Positions 5,288 through 6,768 of a stretch of 6,768 nucleotides of DNA are shown here, piece after piece. Source of the DNA: JBGOUV01 sp041477815. GTDB lineage: Bacteria; Acidobacteriota; Terriglobia; Bryobacterales; JACQDG01. The stretch lies in the NCBI GenBank assembly GCA_041477815.1, contig JBGOUV010000380.1, forward strand, positions 1 to 6,768, given 5' to 3'. Numbering within the stretch: the stretch's first letter is position 1; every line of letters begins with the position of its first letter. Below the pieces are notes generated by a model. The model was given only the letters and a program-made list of their open reading frames with translations, was not told the DNA's origin and ran no database searches. The position numbers were made by a program, and so were the translations under genes.

Positions 5288-6571
5288 ATGATAAGTCTGA
5301 TCATTCTCGATCCCGGGCACTTTCACGCCGCGCTGATCCAAAAGGAAATGTACCCGGGGGTAGCGCCCCGCGTGCACGTCTACGCGCCCCTGGGCAAGGA
5401 TCTGGTGGATCATCTCCAGCGCGTCACCCGGTTCAATCTGCGCGGCGAGAATCCCACCGCCTGGGAACTGGAGGTTCATGCCGGCCCCGACTTCCTGGAA
5501 CGGATGGTCCGCGAGCGCGCCGGCAACGTAGTGGTGCTCTCGGGCCGCAACCGGGGCAAGATCGACCGCATCCGGGCGTCGATCGGCGCCGGACTCCACG
5601 TCCTGGCCGACAAACCCTGGATCCTCGAGTCCGCCGGCCTCCCCAAGCTCCAGGCGGCTCTCGAGTCGGCCGAGGCCCAGGGCCTGGTGGCCTGCGACAT
5701 CATGACCGAGCGCTTCGAGATCACCTCCCTGCTGCAGCGCGAGCTGGTGCAGGACCAGGAGATTTTCGGGACCCCCCTCGCCGGCTCGGTCGAGGAGCCC
5801 GCGGTGTTTCTGGAGAGCGTCCACCATCTCTCCAAGACCGTGGCCGGCGCGACCCTGCTCCGGCCCGTCTGGTTCTTCGACATCCGCCAGCAGGGCGAGG
5901 GCTTGACCGACGTGGGAACCCATCTGGTCGACCTGGTCCCCTGGACCCTGTTTCCCAGCCAGGCCATCGACTACCGGACCGAGATTCAAGTGCTGGCCGG
6001 CCGCCGCTGGCCCACCACACTTTCCGCCGCGGACCTCCAGCGCCTCACCGGCGAGCCGGCTGCCCAGCCTCTTGACTACTACTGCAATACAGCGATCAGC
6101 TACCTGTTGCGCGGCCTCCACGTCAAGCTGCGCGTGTTATGGAACTTCGAGGCGCCGCCCGGCGGCGGCGACACCCATCTGGCTATCTATCGGGGAACCC
6201 GGTCCCGTGTGGAGGTGCGGCAAGGCCCGGAGGAAGGCTATCGGCCGGAGTTATTTGTCGTCGGAAACGCGCCGGCGGCGGGCCAGCGCCCCTCACCCCA
6301 GACCCCTGACCCCGCGGAGGCGGTCCGACGGAGAGTGGCGGTGCTGCAGTCACGGTTTCCCGGGCTGGCAGTGGAGCAGGAGGGGGAGCGGTCAAGGATC
6401 ACCATCCCCGATCGGTACCGGGTAGGACACGAGGCGCACTTCGCCCAGGTGGCCGCCCAGTTCTTCGAGTATCTGAACAATCCGGCGGACCTGCCGGCCT
6501 GGGAGAAGGCGAATCAGCTTGCTAAGTATTACGTCACCACACGAGGGGTCGAGATGGCTCAGAGACCGTAG
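5288..6571 (+). CDS. Gfo/Idh/MocA-like oxidoreductase with 'putative oxidoreductase C-terminal' domain (427 aa)
   Basis: Likely a cytoplasmic NAD(P)-dependent dehydrogenase-type protein, perhaps acting on a sugar or sugar derivative; no substrate is known to me for this subfamily. Numbered from ATG 5288: the N-terminal Rossmann part opens with LIILDPGHFHAAL (4-16), in which the usual GxGxxG is replaced by DPGHFHA, as I recall for this subfamily; VVVLSGRN at 82-89; the family K-P motif as ADKPW (107-111); DIMTERFEIT (137-146); and DVGTHLVDL (208-216), which has the expected His-containing helix. The C-terminal domain follows, with YCNTAISYLLRG, VLWNFEAPPGGGDTH (about 284-297), VRQGPEEGYRPEL and IPDRYRVGHEAHFAQV (about 373-388). 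An ATG at 5279 (three more residues) is possible, but it has no ribosome site and lies within TACAAT. The start has no strong Shine-Dalgarno, only GGGG at 5281-5284. It overlaps the out-of-frame continuation of the preceding gene. The family call is firm. Confidence 0.9.
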   Translation: MISLIILDPGHFHAALIQKEMYPGVAPRVHVYAPLGKDLVDHLQRVTRFNLRGENPTAWELEVHAGPDFLERMVRERAGNVVVLSGRNRGKIDRIRASIGAGLHVLADKPWILESAGLPKLQAALESAEAQGLVACDIMTERFEITSLLQRELVQDQEIFGTPLAGSVEEPAVFLESVHHLSKTVAGATLLRPVWFFDIRQQGEGLTDVGTHLVDLVPWTLFPSQAIDYRTEIQVLAGRRWPTTLSAADLQRLTGEPAAQPLDYYCNTAISYLLRGLHVKLRVLWNFEAPPGGGDTHLAIYRGTRSRVEVRQGPEEGYRPELFVVGNAPAAGQRPSPQTPDPAEAVRRRVAVLQSRFPGLAVEQEGERSRITIPDRYRVGHEAHFAQVAAQFFEYLNNPADLPAWEKANQLAKYYVTTRGVEMAQRP

Positions 6572-6602
6572 GAAACGGCGTGGACTGGCCACGGGCCCCT
6601 GC

Positions 6603-6707
6603 TTTGTCCGGCCTGGACACCAGCCGCTAGCCGCTGGTTTGTCCGGACTGGCCACTGGACACTGGCCACTGCTTTGTCCGGCCTGGGCACCAGCCGCTAG
6701 TGTTCTG
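6603..6707. repeat. Three-unit direct repeat with 35-base period
   Basis: TTTGTCCGG recurs at 6603-6611, 6638-6646 and 6673-6681, exactly 35 bases apart. Units 1 and 3 are closest: the 32-base stretches 6599-6630 and 6669-6700 differ at a single base (6617 A, 6687 G). The middle unit diverges after the first 9 bases, containing ACTGGCCAC-type words that also occur before the array (6583-6592). An arm pair ACCAGC (6619-6624) / GCTGGT (6633-6638) could form a short hairpin followed by TTT, which might end the oxidoreductase transcript weakly. The block starts about 30 bases after that gene's stop. Confidence 0.8.
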
Positions 6708-6749
6708 TAATTTAAAAAGCTTGAAATAATATCCCAGCCCTGCTATCCT
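6707..6749 (+). promoter_or_regulatory. Strong promoter at the right edge, with -10 six bases before an ATG
   Basis: TTGAAA (6721-6726) and TATCCT (6744-6749) are spaced by 17 bases, with a TG extension (TGC at 6741-6743). An AT-rich stretch (about 6707-6720, including AATTTAAAAA) lies directly upstream where an UP element would be. A short dyad CCCAG (6733-6737) / CTGGG (6748-6752) overlaps the -10. The predicted transcription start falls on or next to the ATG at 6756. Confidence 0.6.
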
Positions 6750-6755
6750 GGGTCC

Positions 6756-6768
6756 ATGTCCCGACCCA
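6756..6768 (+). CDS. Possible start of a gene leaving the right edge
   Basis: An ATG at 6756 follows the promoter by 6 bases and reads M-S-R-P before the window ends. There is no ribosome site, so initiation would have to be leaderless. Four codons are too few to recognise a product; the call rests only on the promoter placement. Confidence 0.3.

Noticed and set aside
5270..6121. Minus-strand open frame opposite the oxidoreductase
   Set aside because: It is antisense to a strongly conserved protein and has no ribosome site or motif.
6599..6707. The 35-base periodic repeats as a CRISPR array
   Set aside because: There is no constant repeat with variable spacers: the identical units 1 and 3 include what would be the spacer, and there are only three units.
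6519..6710. Small plus-strand open frame ending in the periodic repeat region
   Set aside because: It overlaps the oxidoreductase C-terminus in another frame, and the ATGHWP-like translation is a known product of TGGCCACTGG-type DNA repeats.

Overview
The window looks like a piece of an Acidobacteria chromosome, probably near Solibacter/Bryobacter. The strongest reason is the left-edge gene, a secreted protein of the TIGR03437 type, a family very expanded in that group. High GC, the N-terminal STGPRT/ALKHG protein and a periplasmic-type hydrolase also fit. This placement is from remembered family features, not a search.

Layout. Bases 1-1120 (minus) hold the N-terminal 373 residues of a TIGR03437-type secreted protein that runs off the left edge. 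Bases 1174-2124 (minus) hold a DHH-superfamily phosphoesterase. These two are tandem, 53 bases apart, with a dyad plus T-tract between them. From a short divergent promoter region (2125-2213) the plus strand starts with a 672-residue exported alpha/beta hydrolase with an N-terminal Ig-like domain and two calcium-loop-like motifs (2214-4232). A 427-base gap (4233-4659) follows. It contains four 12-bp C-rich repeats that read as a G-quadruplex motif on the other strand, and a perfect operator-like dyad. Next is a small STGPRT/ALKHG protein (from 4660) with very different codon use. Its frame has no stop before the next gene and stays open for about 800 bases over it. Bases 5288-6571 encode a Gfo/Idh/MocA-like oxidoreductase with the 'putative oxidoreductase C-terminal' domain. 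The last 200 bases hold a three-unit 35-bp-period repeat, then a well-formed promoter whose -10 lies 6 bases before an ATG at the right edge.

I see no pathway that joins these genes: two are exported or probably exported, one is a nucleotide or oligonucleotide phosphoesterase type, and one is a sugar-type oxidoreductase. No defence system, CRISPR array, integrase or RNA gene was found. The most unusual signals are (1) start codons placed 6-7 bases after a -10-like hexamer at three places, suggesting leaderless transcripts, (2) the STGPRT/ALKHG gene that runs without a stop into its neighbour, and (3) the regular C6/G6 12-bp array directly after the hydrolase.
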